From Codonopsis lanceolata (lineage: Eukaryota; Streptophyta; Magnoliopsida; Asterales; Campanulaceae), in contig CM028379.1 of assembly GCA_013146195.2 (NCBI GenBank), forward strand, positions 59,655,693-59,719,692: DNA of 64,000 nucleotides, written 5' to 3'. This document shows, in pieces, positions 1 through 10,368 of the stretch (its first letter is position 1; every line of letters starts with the position of its first letter). A model generated the notes under the pieces. The model saw nothing but the letters and a program-made list of their open reading frames with translations. It ran no database searches and was not told where the DNA came from. Both the position numbers and the translations under genes were made by a program.

Positions 1-1490
1 GATTTGTAGAAATATGCATGGCTGCATGCCTGATTATCACACCACAATCTCATAGGCGGAGGAACCTTAAATCCAATCTCTTCCATCAATTGTTGTATCC
101 ACATAAGTTAACAGGTTGTCTGAGCCATAGCACGATACTTAGACTCTGCACTTGATCTTGCCACCACACTTTGTTTCTTACTTTTCCAAGATACAAGATT
201 TCCGCCCACAAACACACAATATCCTGTAGTCGACTTACTATCATCTAGTGATCCTGCCCAATAAGCATCAGAAAATGCCTCTACCCGCATATGCCGATGA
301 TTCGCATACAATATACCTCTACCTGGTGCTCCTTTCAAATATTTCACAATTCGGATCAATGCATTCCAGTGTGCAATAGTAGGGGCTACCGTGAACCGAG
401 TCACTACACTCATCGGCAAAAGCAATATCTGTACGAGTTACTACAAGATAATTCAATTTACCAACCAATGTCTGGTATTCTAGATCCTCGAGCATCTCCC
501 CTTCTCCGGCTACAAGTTTGACATTAGGATCTATTGGAGTGTCACACGGTTTTACTCCAAGCATTCCAACCTCCTCAAGTAAATCAAGGATATATTTTCT
601 TTGACACAAAAGATCCCTTTCTTGGACCGTATCACTTCGATTCCAAGAAAGTACTTTAGAGTACCCAAGTCCTTTGTTTGAAGACACGATTTGAGTGCTT
701 CAATGCCATTTGTATCACTACCTGTAATCACAATATCATCTACATAAACAACCAAAAAATACAGCTACTGCTAATCTGCCGAAAGAACACAGTGTTATCA
801 CACGTACTCCTCTGTAACCCAAACTCTAACCCAACGAATCTGCCAAACCAAGCCCATACAACGAATTTCGCAACCAACATACCTTATTCACATACTCCCC
901 TTGAGCAACAAACCCCGAGGTGCAAATCACCATGAAGGAATGCATTCTTGACATCTAACTGATACAAGGCCCAGTTATTGGAAGCAGCTAACGATATCAG
1001 AAGACGAACAAAAGTGAGCTTAGCAACATGAGAAAAAGTATCAGTATAATCAACAACATACACTTGCGCATACCCCTTTGCAACCAATCGAGCTTTTAAC
1101 CGAGCAACAATACCATCAGGATTCATTTTAACCACGTACACCCATTTACATCCAATAGCCTTCTTACCATCAGGAAGTGTTACCAAGTCCCAGGTCTCAT
1201 TAGCCTCAAGAGCCCGCATTTCCTCTTCCATAGCGGACTTCCAACCACTATGAGATAAAGCTCCAGACACATTTTTAGGGGTGACAACGGAATTAAGAGA
1301 AACAACAAATGAATGAGAGGAATCTGACTGGTGAACATACGAGACACAAGAGTGATAGGATGAACACAAGTACGTGTACCTTTTCGGAGCGCTATAGGGA
1401 GATCAAGAGACGGGTCTGATGACGTGGGAACCGGTATCGGGAGTGAATCTGTTGGAGAATTTGCAACGACGGTTCTTGGATTGAAAGCAG
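1..1490 (-). pseudogene. copia pol: reverse transcriptase and RNase H part, broken
   Basis: Pieces in three frames read as one copia RT-RNase H domain. From 1369 down: the RT start with WKSAMEEEMRALEANETWDL and QLDVKNAFLHGDL; from 755 the YVDDIVITGSD active site and LGTLKYFLGIEV; from 687 and 425 the ILDLLEEVGM and GYCVFVGGNLVSWKSKKQ stretches typical of the RT end and RNase H. The domain continues to position 1 with a WCDN-like RNase H motif. Frame changes near 884-755, 560-690 and 420 show it is dead. It would have copied element RNA into DNA. It is separated from its integrase by the insertion at 1503-2453. Confidence 0.85.
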
Positions 1491-1502
1491 TGTCGAGTAT
1501 AT

Positions 1503-2453
1503 GCAGCCCAAGGATATTAGGGGCCTACATTTTCTTAGGTATTAATAGTAGTAGTATATAATTTACATTGAGTTTCTTGAGGAGGCCCAAACCTTGTGCC
1601 CAAATCCCAAATTCCCAATTGACACGCACAATTCGAAAAAATTAAAACAAATTACTGAATTAGTGAATTAGGTCAAAAAATCAAAAATCAAAAATCAAAA
1701 TACCAATTGCAAATCGCAATTCTCACGAGTCACAAATCGCACAGCACACAGTGAATCAAAATCGTGATCGGCGTGATGATGGTTGCATCGAGGTTGATTT
1801 CGATTATCGAATTTCGATTTCCCTTTGCCCGATTCGCTAGTTCCTCTGGTATGTTTCCTTACTTAGAAATCAAGATGTTTCATTGTTTGTTTTGAATCTT
1901 TCATTCTTTTGATTTCTAATTTGAGTAATTTATAAAGATGTTCTCATCGGTCAACATCTCATGTAATGAACTAATGATGTAAATATTATTATATTAAATA
2001 TATAATAAAATATGTAAATTGTAAAACGTAAATTTGTAGTGTAGTGTAGTCAACTAGTCATGTAAGATGTAACTCATGTTATGATGTTCTAATTTTCTAT
2101 TAACCGAGTTCGATGGTCGAGACTGGTTGATTGTTCAATTTCAAATTTTCAATGTTACGTATACGTGTTCATATGATAAATCATAAACTCATAGCCTCAT
2201 AAAGTCATAAAGACATAAATCATAAATTAATGTATCGAGTGATTTGAGTCTATTGACATATTATTCATTGTTTCATTCATTTGTTCTTCACATAATCACA
2301 TATAACATATTGTTCATTTTTAAATATTTTTTAATAATTAATATTTGTGTTAATATTTGTTCGATTTTATCATTCTTATATTAATTTTGGTTATTAAATA
2401 AGGGCCCTTTCTTGAGGTTCGCCCTGGGCCAATTAAATGATAGGAACGGCCCT
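1503..2453. mobile_element. hAT-like non-autonomous DNA transposon inserted in the copia element
   Basis: The copia reading frame is interrupted here. On the right, pol resumes at 2454 and continues into integrase. The left flank gagtatat (1495-1502) and right flank gagtatac (2454-2461) match at 7 of 8 bases, as expected of a hAT 8-bp target duplication. The right end, read inward, begins AGGGCCGTTCCTATCA followed by a GGCCCAGGGC motif. The left end has GCAGCCCAAGG and GGGGCC motifs, a pattern common at plant hAT ends. The terminal repeats match only weakly, so the family call is inference. No coding capacity is seen; the interior is AT-rich. Confidence 0.55.
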
Positions 2454-3480
2454 GAGTATACACTTCAGTTATAGGAGGGCGAGAATCAGCCTCAGCACCA
2501 ACACCAACCTTAGGATTATGGGAACGAATCAATGTATAAGTGAACCAAAATACGGGCTAGACTCAAAGAAAGTGACTTCAGCACATACTAAGTACTGACC
2601 CAAATCCGGAGAATAACAACGATATCCTTTCTGAGTTCGAGAGTATCCAAGAAAGACACACTTGAGAGCTCTTCGGTCTAACTTACCAACCTGTTGCCGA
2701 ACATCCTGGACAAAACAAGTGCAACCAAACACTTTAGGAGAAACTGGAAACAATGACTGCGATGGACGAAGAACAGAATATGGTATTTCTCCTTTAAGAA
2801 CAGATGATGGAAGACGATTAATAAGAAAGGCAGCAGTGTGAGCAACATCAGCCCAAAAAGACTTAGGAACATTCATCTCAAACATCAATAAGACTTGGGA
2901 ACATTCATCTCAAACATCAATGCCCTAGCAACTTCCAATAGATGACGATTCTTGCATTCAGCAACACCATTCTGTTGTGGGGTGACAATACATGAGGATT
3001 GATGAATGATTCCATTCTGAGACATATAAGAGGAGAAAATACCATAAAAGTATTCCTTAACATTATCACTACGAAGATTCTGAACCAAACAATTGAAATG
3101 AGTTTTAATCTCAACACAAAAGGAGCAAAATAACTGAAACAACTCATCTCTAGATTTCATTAAATAAAGCCAAGTACTTCTGGAATAATCATCGACAAAA
3201 GTAACAAAATATCGGAACCCTCAAATAGGGACGTAGCCCGTTTATTAACTCTAGGAATATACGACACACGATGGTGTTTAGCAAACTCACAATACTCACA
3301 AGGTAAACTAGAAATAGACCCTACTTCAGGACGTAATTTTTTCAGGACAGATAACGACGGATGACCATAACGACAATGTAGTTGGAGAGGGGACAAAGTA
3401 CTTTGACACGCAACTGATGCAACAGTAGAAGAGTGAGCAACAACAACTTCATCGAGCAGGTACAATCCATCAGATTCACT
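2454..3480 (-). pseudogene. copia pol: pre-integrase zinc finger and integrase core, frameshifted
   Basis: The minus-strand frame at 3465-3160 carries the GAG-pre-integrase motif HCRYGHPS with CEYCEFAKHHR (H-H-C-C zinc ligands). The frame at 3160-2885 carries integrase core motifs LRSDNVKEYF (second catalytic Asp) and TPQQNGVAECKNRHLLEVAR (catalytic Glu region). The frame at 2888-2529 continues with FWADVAHTAAFLINRLPSS and VFGCTCFVQDVRQQ. A direct duplication of 32 bp at 2859-2921 shifts the frame between the last two pieces. Integrase would join element cDNA to host DNA; this copy cannot be translated through. Confidence 0.87.
2859..2921. repeat. 32-bp tandem duplication inside copia integrase
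   Basis: The segment starting agacttaggaacattcatc at 2859 recurs with one mismatch at 2891. The period of 32 is not divisible by 3. The duplication repeats the peptide FEMNVPKS in the minus-strand frames and breaks the integrase reading frame. Confidence 0.9.
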
Positions 3481-3957
3481 TCCTTTACCAATAATCTCTC
3501 AAGTCGTCAGATCCTGAAAAAGACAATAACCAGGAAAGAAAGAAGCACAACAATTTAAGGTCTTTGTGAGTTAACTAATGGATATCACATTATAAGGAAA
3601 CTTGGGCAAGTATAACACAGATGTCAATGATAAAGAAGCACAACAATACGACCTCTACCCAAGACTTTCGAAGAAGATTCATCGGCAAGAGTAACAGTAG
3701 AAAACTTATTCGACGACCCATAAGTGGATAACACACTCGAATCTCCACAGTTGTAACACACTCTAGGTCCTCCACGACCTCCGGACCCTCTACCACCACG
3801 AGTTCCACCTCAAAAACCACCATGGCCTCCATCTCTACCTCCATGATAACCATTCCCCAGTGAAACTAACCTCCACATGTGATGACTCACCATTCCTCGT
3901 CGCAGTCAAAAGCCTATCAAAGGCATCAGACAAGGTACCCAAATCTTTATTTGACAA
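3481..3957 (-). pseudogene. copia gag C-terminus and protease remnant
   Basis: Minus-strand reading shows a Gly/Arg-rich run at about 3850-3780, then CYNCG, the first half of a CCHC zinc knuckle, followed directly by protease-region residues (TVTLADESSSKVLGRG at about 3690-3640). The second half of the knuckle and the protease start appear deleted. The gag part upstream (3957-3860) includes LSDAFDRLLTATRNGE and is cut at 3957 by the solo LTR. Confidence 0.65.
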
Positions 3958-4124
3958 TGTTATCAGAAATAAAGGAGAAGAAGAGAAGAGCAGGCAGACG
4001 GCAGACAAGGAATCGCGCAGTCACCAATCTCTGCGTCACACTTTTTCTTATTAAACAATGAGCGTACATATATATAACATATACCCTAATAACACAATTA
4101 TCAAACTACCCTTATATTCTAACA
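3958..4124 (-). mobile_element. Solo LTR of the same copia family
   Basis: This 167-bp TG...CA unit closely resembles the element's own 5' LTR at 5153-5326: both have the AGAAATAAA-GAAG segment, the ATTAAACA...GAGCGTA segment, ATATAACATATACCCTA and a CTAACA end. It is flanked by a perfect 5-bp direct repeat gacaa (3953-3957 and 4125-4129). No internal sequence follows, and the host gag frame resumes on both sides. It is therefore a later insertion of a related element that collapsed by LTR-LTR recombination. Confidence 0.85.
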
Positions 4125-4129
4125 GACAA

Positions 4130-4684
4130 TAACTAAGATCAAACCACATCACTCTTTCTCCAATCCTGATAGCCAGCTAAACATCAACAGCTTTTCACGT
4201 TAAGCTTTCATCTCCTCAACATCCTAGAAATAGGCATAACGGCAGTGAAATCGCTCATGCGCATGAAATCATAATAATAATCCATAATACTCCGCCCTTT
4301 ACGATAAACTTCCTATGACAGAATGTACAACCTATTCAAGTTACTCGCTCCAAAGAACCATTAATGCAAGAGTGTCCACAGCTCCTTAATAGTTTTGCAG
4401 TGTTGCATAGACAATATAATTTTCCTACTAATACAATTCACAATCTTCGGAAACAACACCTTGTCATCATCCAACCACACCTTAGCCACCTTTGCATCAG
4501 TAGGACAATCTTCAACAAGATGTCCTTCTTTCCGTAAACCACCTATGTTCACCTGAAAAAAATATTGCCATTCCACAAAATTAGACCCGTCTGCCTCCAA
4601 GATAATGTCAATCAATCTATTTTGGTTCGAAACAATTGCCATGATTGGTCCCGTAGCCCCCATAGACGACGAGTCTTCAGCCAT
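4130..4684 (-). pseudogene. copia gag N-terminal part
   Basis: A minus-strand frame beginning MAEDSSSMGATGPIMAIV at 4684 contains LDDDKVLFPKIVNCISRKI and TIKELWTLL, typical of copia gag (UBN2/DUF4219 type), which packages element RNA. An in-frame ATG at 4717 would add a hydrophobic leader and is less likely to be the start. The frame degrades below 4361 and is interrupted by the solo LTR. About 450 bases of leader separate it from the primer binding site at 5141-5152. Confidence 0.75.
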
Positions 4685-5140
4685 CAAAAGAAACAGAAAG
4701 AGAAATAAGACTATCAATCAAGTCTGAACAACAATAAAAAAATGCCAATTTGAAAGCAAAGGTCAGTTAACAGCCGGAATCCTTAGGTAACAGCCGGAAT
4801 CCTAAGGTAACAGTCACCAGAATCATCAACTAACACTTTCAAACATAGTAACCCACAAATCCGACACCTGCGCACTGTTTTCCGAAAGCTAGGGTTCCGG
4901 TTCTCCCACGCGCCACCACTCACCGGCGTGTGACGTCGGAAAGTCAACAGTCCCGGCTGACCACCTACACAGACACGGTCGCCCTACTATTCCGAGTCAA
5001 TCCCTGGTCTCGGAATCTCTATAGAACACACCTAGACTCCTCTATTGATCAACACATTCATGCACTAATCACTTTTCAATATTGGCCATGCATGAAGCCA
5101 ACACTGAATATCTTGAGGAAATTTGATTTTGTGTATCAAG

Positions 5141-5152
5141 GCTTTGGTACCA
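5141..5152 (-). other. Copia primer binding site
   Basis: Read on the minus strand this is TGGTACCAAAGC, matching the initiator-Met tRNA primer site TGGTATCAGAGC at 10 of 12 bases. It lies directly beside the 5' LTR end at 5153, as expected. Confidence 0.75.
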
Positions 5153-5326
5153 TGTAATCAGAAATAAAAGAAGGGGAAGAAGAGAAGCAGGCAGAGACGA
5201 TGGAAGGAAGTCGCGAAGCAGCAACAGTCCAGTCTCTACGTTGTATATTTTATTAAACATAGAGCGTATATATATATAACATATACCCTACTACCACAAT
5301 TACCAAACTACCCTTGTTGTCTAACA
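5153..5326 (-). repeat. copia 5' LTR
   Basis: 174 bp, TG...CA on both strands, adjoining the primer binding site at its 3' end. It matches the solo LTR at 3958-4124. A TATATATATA run at about 5268-5280 lies in the LTR. The 5-bp flank outside is atctg, whose partner should lie beyond the left edge of the window. Confidence 0.85.
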
Positions 5327-6391
5327 ATCTGATATCCTTATTCTTCGGCTTTGGATTCTCAACTTAGGACTCTCATAGCTGTTGCCGCCTTAGTCTCGAC
5401 ATCGGTCTTCACTACAACTTTTTCTTGTTGCTGTACTTGATTCGAACCGCTTGGACGAGTGGTACCCCTCCTCTTATGTTGCTGCTCTACCTTGACTGCC
5501 ATGTGTACCATCTCACCCAAATCCTCATATTGTCGTAAGTCAGCAACATCAGCAATAGAAGGATTCAAACCCGCAAGAAATCTCCCCATTGTCGCCTCGG
5601 GATCCTCATCCAAGTTAGACCTAGCTATCAACATCTCCATCTCCTTAAGGTAGTCTTCAACACTTTTCGACCATTGTGACAATTTCTGCAATTTGTGAAT
5701 AACTCCCCTTTAGTATTGACTAAGAACAAACCGGTGTCACGCAAGATGCTTGATTTCTTCCCATGTAGTAACTGATCCCTCCATATACTTGCATAATCCA
5801 TAAATTCAGCAGCAGCCAATTTGACCTTAAATCGGTGTAGTTATAGCTGTTGAACACCTCTATCTTTCTCTCCCAATCGAAGTAATCATCGGGATCGCTG
5901 GTTCCTTTGAAAACATGAATTTTTATCTTAATAGTACCCAAATTGTCCTCCCTCCTCAGAACCACATGCCTATCTCTATCTTGGTCATAGGGTCGATCCC
6001 TTCCCAACTCAAATTCATCAATTTCATCCCTATGAGCCCTATGCTCCCCAGGTTCCTCTCTTTGTCTCCCCACATTCAAACCCGCAACAGCATTCAGTTA
6101 CTATTCACCTAATAAGTACCGATAATTCCTCTAGACCCAATTGCAAATTAACTTGAGGAGCTTCTTGTTTTGGCCTTTGTTTATCAGACATGGTGAATGT
6201 TTTAGTGAATCCCTTAGTGTATGCACTCAAGACTAGGATTTTGACTACACAAATCTTGACCAACCCTAAAGAAAATTATTTTTGTTGACAAACCCTAGAA
6301 CAAATAGGATTTTTGACACAAAAAAAAAACAGGCATGAAATTTAAGATAGTATGGAAGTTATCGTACCTAAGATTGCTCTCTGATAACAAT
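5327..6391 (-). pseudogene. Ty3/gypsy gag remnant
   Basis: The minus-strand frame at 6079-5720 has HVFKGTSDPDDYFDWERKIE and the frame at 5691-5359 has SVEDYLKEMEMLIARSNLDE, RFLAGLNPSIADV and EDLGEMVHMAVKVEQQHKR. These are the retrotransposon gag capsid motifs of plant gypsy elements. A likely start is ATG at 6191 (MSDKQRPKQEAPQ). There are stops near 6105 and a frame break near 5720. The end is cut at 5326 by the copia element. A primer binding site lies at 6376-6391, upstream of gag in the element's sense. Confidence 0.8.
6376..6391 (-). other. Gypsy primer binding site
   Basis: Minus-strand ATTGTTATCAGAGAGC resembles the initiator-Met tRNA primer site TGGTATCAGAGC with small differences. 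It sits directly inside a TG/CA boundary at 6392 and upstream of the gag remnant. Confidence 0.55.
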
Positions 6392-6658
6392 TGACGAGAA
6401 CCCAAGATCTTCCTAGATAGGTTACGCGGTGAATGGCACCTCGACACAACGCCCTTGATTAGACGTGAACCTCGGTATTGTGATTGATGCCACAATTGGG
6501 GTGGAATACCAATTGATAAGTCTAGGGTTTGAAACTATCATCGACATCCGAATGATTGAATCAAATATTCACTCAAGAACGATACATGCACTTGGAGAGA
6601 AAAACACAATCAATTCAATTATACGCAAAAACTAGGTTTAGCAATGTTATGAGAGCCA

Positions 6659-6665
6659 TTATATA
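6659..6665 (-). promoter_or_regulatory. Candidate TATA box in gypsy LTR
   Basis: TATATAA on the minus strand, about 270 bp upstream of the primer binding site in the element's direction. This suits an LTR promoter. Confidence 0.4.
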
Positions 6666-7888
6666 GGCTTACAAAACCCTAAAATACTGAAAAAGAAACC
6701 CTAATTCGAAATTTCACTTATCTAACTACTTATAAAAGTGTAGGTTGTCTCTTACAACTTAATGTATGGACAAATGTGTCCTTTAACTTAATAAATCACT
6801 CACCATTAATTAAGGTCAAAAGAGTAAATTTGTTATAGACTAATTAATTCAATGAATAATTAAATAATCGTTTGATCCCTTAACTTGTACCTATTTTAAA
6901 GTTAGGTCCTAAATTAATTAATTCAATTTATTTCGTCTTGTATTTTGATTTTTTTTTCAATTTCCCCCACCTACCCTAATCGTTACAAATGTCGCCCAAT
7001 ATTTACTGAAATGACAAAAATACCCTTACTCGGTTGAGACACTAAAACCTTATTCGAAGCTAAAAAAATAATATAGTTTTACTTTCTTAATTATGTTCGG
7101 GAAACACATTATAAAATTTATATGAAAAATTATATCTATAGTAATAGAATTGTTAGTTAGTATCGAGATATTAAGCAATTTTTTAGCATGTTTAGTTATT
7201 ACCCATGAATAAAATAAGATAAATAAGTTTAAAAATGTGTCATAATGTCAAGAAGATGAAAAACTGAATTTGTGCCTTTTGTTAAGAACAATACACATAA
7301 ATTTATCATGCCAAACAATAATTAAATAATAAATTGAAATGTAATACAATTTAATTTAATCTAAGGCCAAAAGAGTAAATTTGTCATAAGCAAATTAGTT
7401 TCATGAATAATTAAATAATAAATTGAAATGTCGCCCAATATTTTCTGAAAGACAAAAATACCCTTACTCGGTTGAGACACTAAAACTTTATTCGAAACTA
7501 AAAAAATAATATGATTTTACTTTCTTAAATATGTTCGGGAAAGACATTAAAAGATTTATATGAAAAATTATATCAATAGTAATACAATTTAATTTAATCT
7601 AATCTAATCTAACTAATTATAAAAGTGTAGGTTGTTTCTTACAATTTAATGTATGGACAAATGTACGTACCCTTTAACTTAATAAATCACTCACCATTAA
7701 TTAAGGTCAAAAGAGTAAATTTGTTATAGACTAATTAATTTAATGAATAATTAAATAATAGTTTGATCCCTTCACTTGTACCTATTTTAAAGTTAGGTCC
7801 TACATAATTTAATTCAATTCAATTGCCTTGTATTTTGATTTTTTCAATTTTCCCCCTAGGGATCGTTATAAATGTCGCCCAATATTAA

Positions 7889-8478
7889 CACACCCGAACA
7901 ACATCCAGAACAACTCGGAGCGAAACCGGGAGGAGGTGCAACAACGTGCAACCGGAACGACGAATGAACTCGCAATCGAACGAGTAATGAAAGGAGACTT
8001 TTAAGGCAAGTCTAAGGGCTAATGAAGAAGCTTAAATACTTCTAGAAAGTTGAATAACAACTAGGGAAATAAGAATTCCAAAGGAGAGACGATTACACGA
8101 CTCAATCCCCGAACTACGCGATAGAGACGAACGCTATTTCCAAAGCTTTCAAATCATCGATAGACTTAAGGAACACCTCCAACTTGAAGTCTAATACATC
8201 TAAACATGTTAATCAATCATCATATAAAGGTCTAGGACCAATCCGAGGTCACGAACGCAAACAAGCAAACCCTCAATCGCGCCGCATTCGACTATCGCCG
8301 AACACGACTTGTGACTTTAGCAAGTCAACAACTATATGAAGTCTCTAAATAGTGCTTTGGTCTTAATGTGGTCTCTCATACACATCTAGACCCTCTCGCA
8401 AACCAAACATACAGTCGACAAAGGAAGAAGTGCAAGTGTGGCACGCAAACCGAGCTAACGAAGGAGCGTGGTGTTACA
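7889..8478 (-). mobile_element. Insertion in the duplicated block, candidate solo gypsy LTR
   Basis: About 590 bp interrupts the second copy of the duplicated unit between tgtcgcccaatatt and aaaccttattcg. Its base composition is less AT-rich than the surroundings. Read on the minus strand it starts TGTAACACCACGC, a common plant gypsy LTR start, ends near GGTGTGTTA, and holds a TTTATATGATG TATA-like stretch. No clear target duplication is visible, and about 45 bp of the unit is missing at the site. Confidence 0.4.
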
Positions 8479-9096
8479 AAAACCTTATTCGAAACTAAAA
8501 ATAATAATATAGTTTTACTTTCTTAAATATGTTCGGGAAAGACATTATAAGATTTATATGAAAAATTATATCTATAGTAATAGAATTGTTGATTAGTATC
8601 GAGATATTAAGCAATTTTTTAGCATGTTTAGTTATTATCCATGAATAAAATAAGATAAATAAGTTTAAAATGTGTCATAATGTCAAGAAGATGAAAAATT
8701 GAATTTGTGCCTTTTGTTAAGAACAATACACATAAATTTATCATGCCAAACAATAATGATTAGAAAAAAGTGTCATAAATATTATAAATCACTTGCCATG
8801 AATTAAGGTCAAAAGAGTAAATTTGTCATAAGCAAATTAGTTTCATGAATAATTAAATAATAAATTGAAATGTCGCCCAATATTTTCTGAAAGACAAAAA
8901 TACCCTTACTCGGTTGAGACACTAAAACTTTATTCGAAACTAAAAAATAATATGGTTTTACTTTCTTAAATATGTTCGGGAAAGACATTAAAAGATTTAT
9001 ATGAAAAATTATATCAATAGTAATACAATTTAATTTAATCTAATCTAATCTAATCTAACTATTTATAAAAGTGTAAGTTATCTCTTACAACTTAAC

Positions 9097-10368
9097 AAAA
9101 TCATAAATGCTAAACACACAACAAAATAATTTATAAGTCTCAAAACTATAAATATTAAAACACACAAAATCTAATAATTAAAAGTCAACAAAGAAAATGA
9201 AGGAACCAACAAATCACTTTTAACAAAATCATTAACACCACGTCGTGAACTTATCCTATAAGAAAAGGGAATGAAATTAATGTCTAAAATTCGAAAAAAT
9301 AGGACAATCCCAAATCTGACGCACAACGTGCTAGAGTGAGCTGCTAGGGCGGGCAGTCGTGCCGTGCTAGGCCGAGCTGCCCAAGCGAGCAAGTCTCTGA
9401 ACTTCAACTTAAAAACTGCTCTGCACGTCAAAATTGCTGGGAGTTATGCACTAGAGCAGGCTGCCTTGGTGCACAGTTTGCGGAAATTGTAATCGACTCC
9501 CCTGAAGCCTTTAAGTCTTGACATCTGACTCCCCCGAACTTGTATAACCTTCAGTAGAGGACTCGAGATCACATCATAATCTCCATAGGGAACTCTCCTT
9601 TTGTGATGGAGGGAGACTATAAATTATATTTCTGAAAAAGCAAGTTAGGTTTTATGCTTGTTTAAGCAGTAGTCCTTGATTCCTCAAATGAAGGAGGAAG
9701 TCATGGAAATACTCCAAACCTATGAAAATTTATAAAATATTTTAGGGGAACCTCATTTTTGTTTAAAGAACACTCTTTTCAATTGTCAATGGGCCATTTT
9801 TTTTGATAGATAAGTATGGCTCCTTGGCATCAAATATCAGATACGAAATGAAGTTGGTTTCACAGAATTTCATTTATTACTAGATGATATTAACTAATCA
9901 AATACTAGTATAAGAGAACCAAGCATCCATTGATTAGTTAACGAGATCATTTATTTAAAGCACATGCATAGTTCGTGAAGAAGTTATTGAAATTGTAATA
10001 TGACAACCTCAACACTTGTGTTTCTAGTCAAAAAATTGAATGATAATCTTAAAATTTTTAAATGAATCTTAACCAGACATAAACATACAAAGAAGATAGG
10101 TTGTTCCAAGAAAAAGTGGAGCCTAATTTCTCTTGTAATTTTAATATGTATAGGGATGAAAGAGTGCTCAAGTTAGGCTGAATTCATTTCTCATGGTTTC
10201 TGAACTTCTTTCCAATAATGATACTTAAGTTGGACCCGCAATACTTAGGTAATTGAGTATGCTGTTTACTGCTGATACCAGTTAGCAAACTAATGTAAAA
10301 TCTAGTTTTGCTTTATGCTATACTGATACATTGCATGTAATTAACATCAATAAGATGAACTTGTCCAG
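9097..10368. other. Non-coding stretch upstream of the beta-galactosidase exon
   Basis: No recognisable gene or exon was found. It holds a short GC-richer segment at about 9320-9480 with GAGCTGC-type repeats and then AT-rich sequence. It ends in a polypyrimidine-poor splice acceptor ttgtccag at 10361-10368. I looked for the preceding GH35 exon (GRYW/GKPTQ type) and did not see it. Confidence 0.5.

Larger units (their letters stand above)
1..5326 (-). mobile_element. Decayed Ty1/copia LTR retrotransposon, 3' end outside window
   Basis: Reading on the minus strand, the order is 5' LTR (5153-5326), primer binding site, gag, protease remnant, pre-integrase zinc finger, integrase, reverse transcriptase and RNase H running off the left edge. 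This is the copia order, with integrase before reverse transcriptase. The 3' LTR should lie left of position 1. The body is interrupted by a solo LTR (3958-4124) and by a hAT-like insertion (1503-2453). Frameshifts and a 32-bp duplication make it non-functional. Short LTRs (about 170 bp) and a YVDD-IVITG active site resemble Ale-type copia elements, but I cannot fix the lineage by eye. It seems inserted in a gypsy element, whose gag begins at 5327. Confidence 0.85.
6392..9096 (-). repeat. Gypsy LTR and/or adjacent AT-rich repeat block, tandemly duplicated
   Basis: The region starts at the presumed LTR 3' edge (6392). A minus-strand TATATAA box at 6659-6665 fits an LTR promoter. From 6721 the sequence tctaacta...ataaaagtgta begins a unit of about 887 bp (6721-7607) repeated at 7608-9053, with a third start at 9054-9096. 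The second unit has about 590 bp of unrelated sequence inserted (7889-8478). Smaller blocks such as tgtcgcccaatatt and cccttactcggttgagac recur inside units. The outer LTR edge could not be fixed. Confidence 0.6.
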
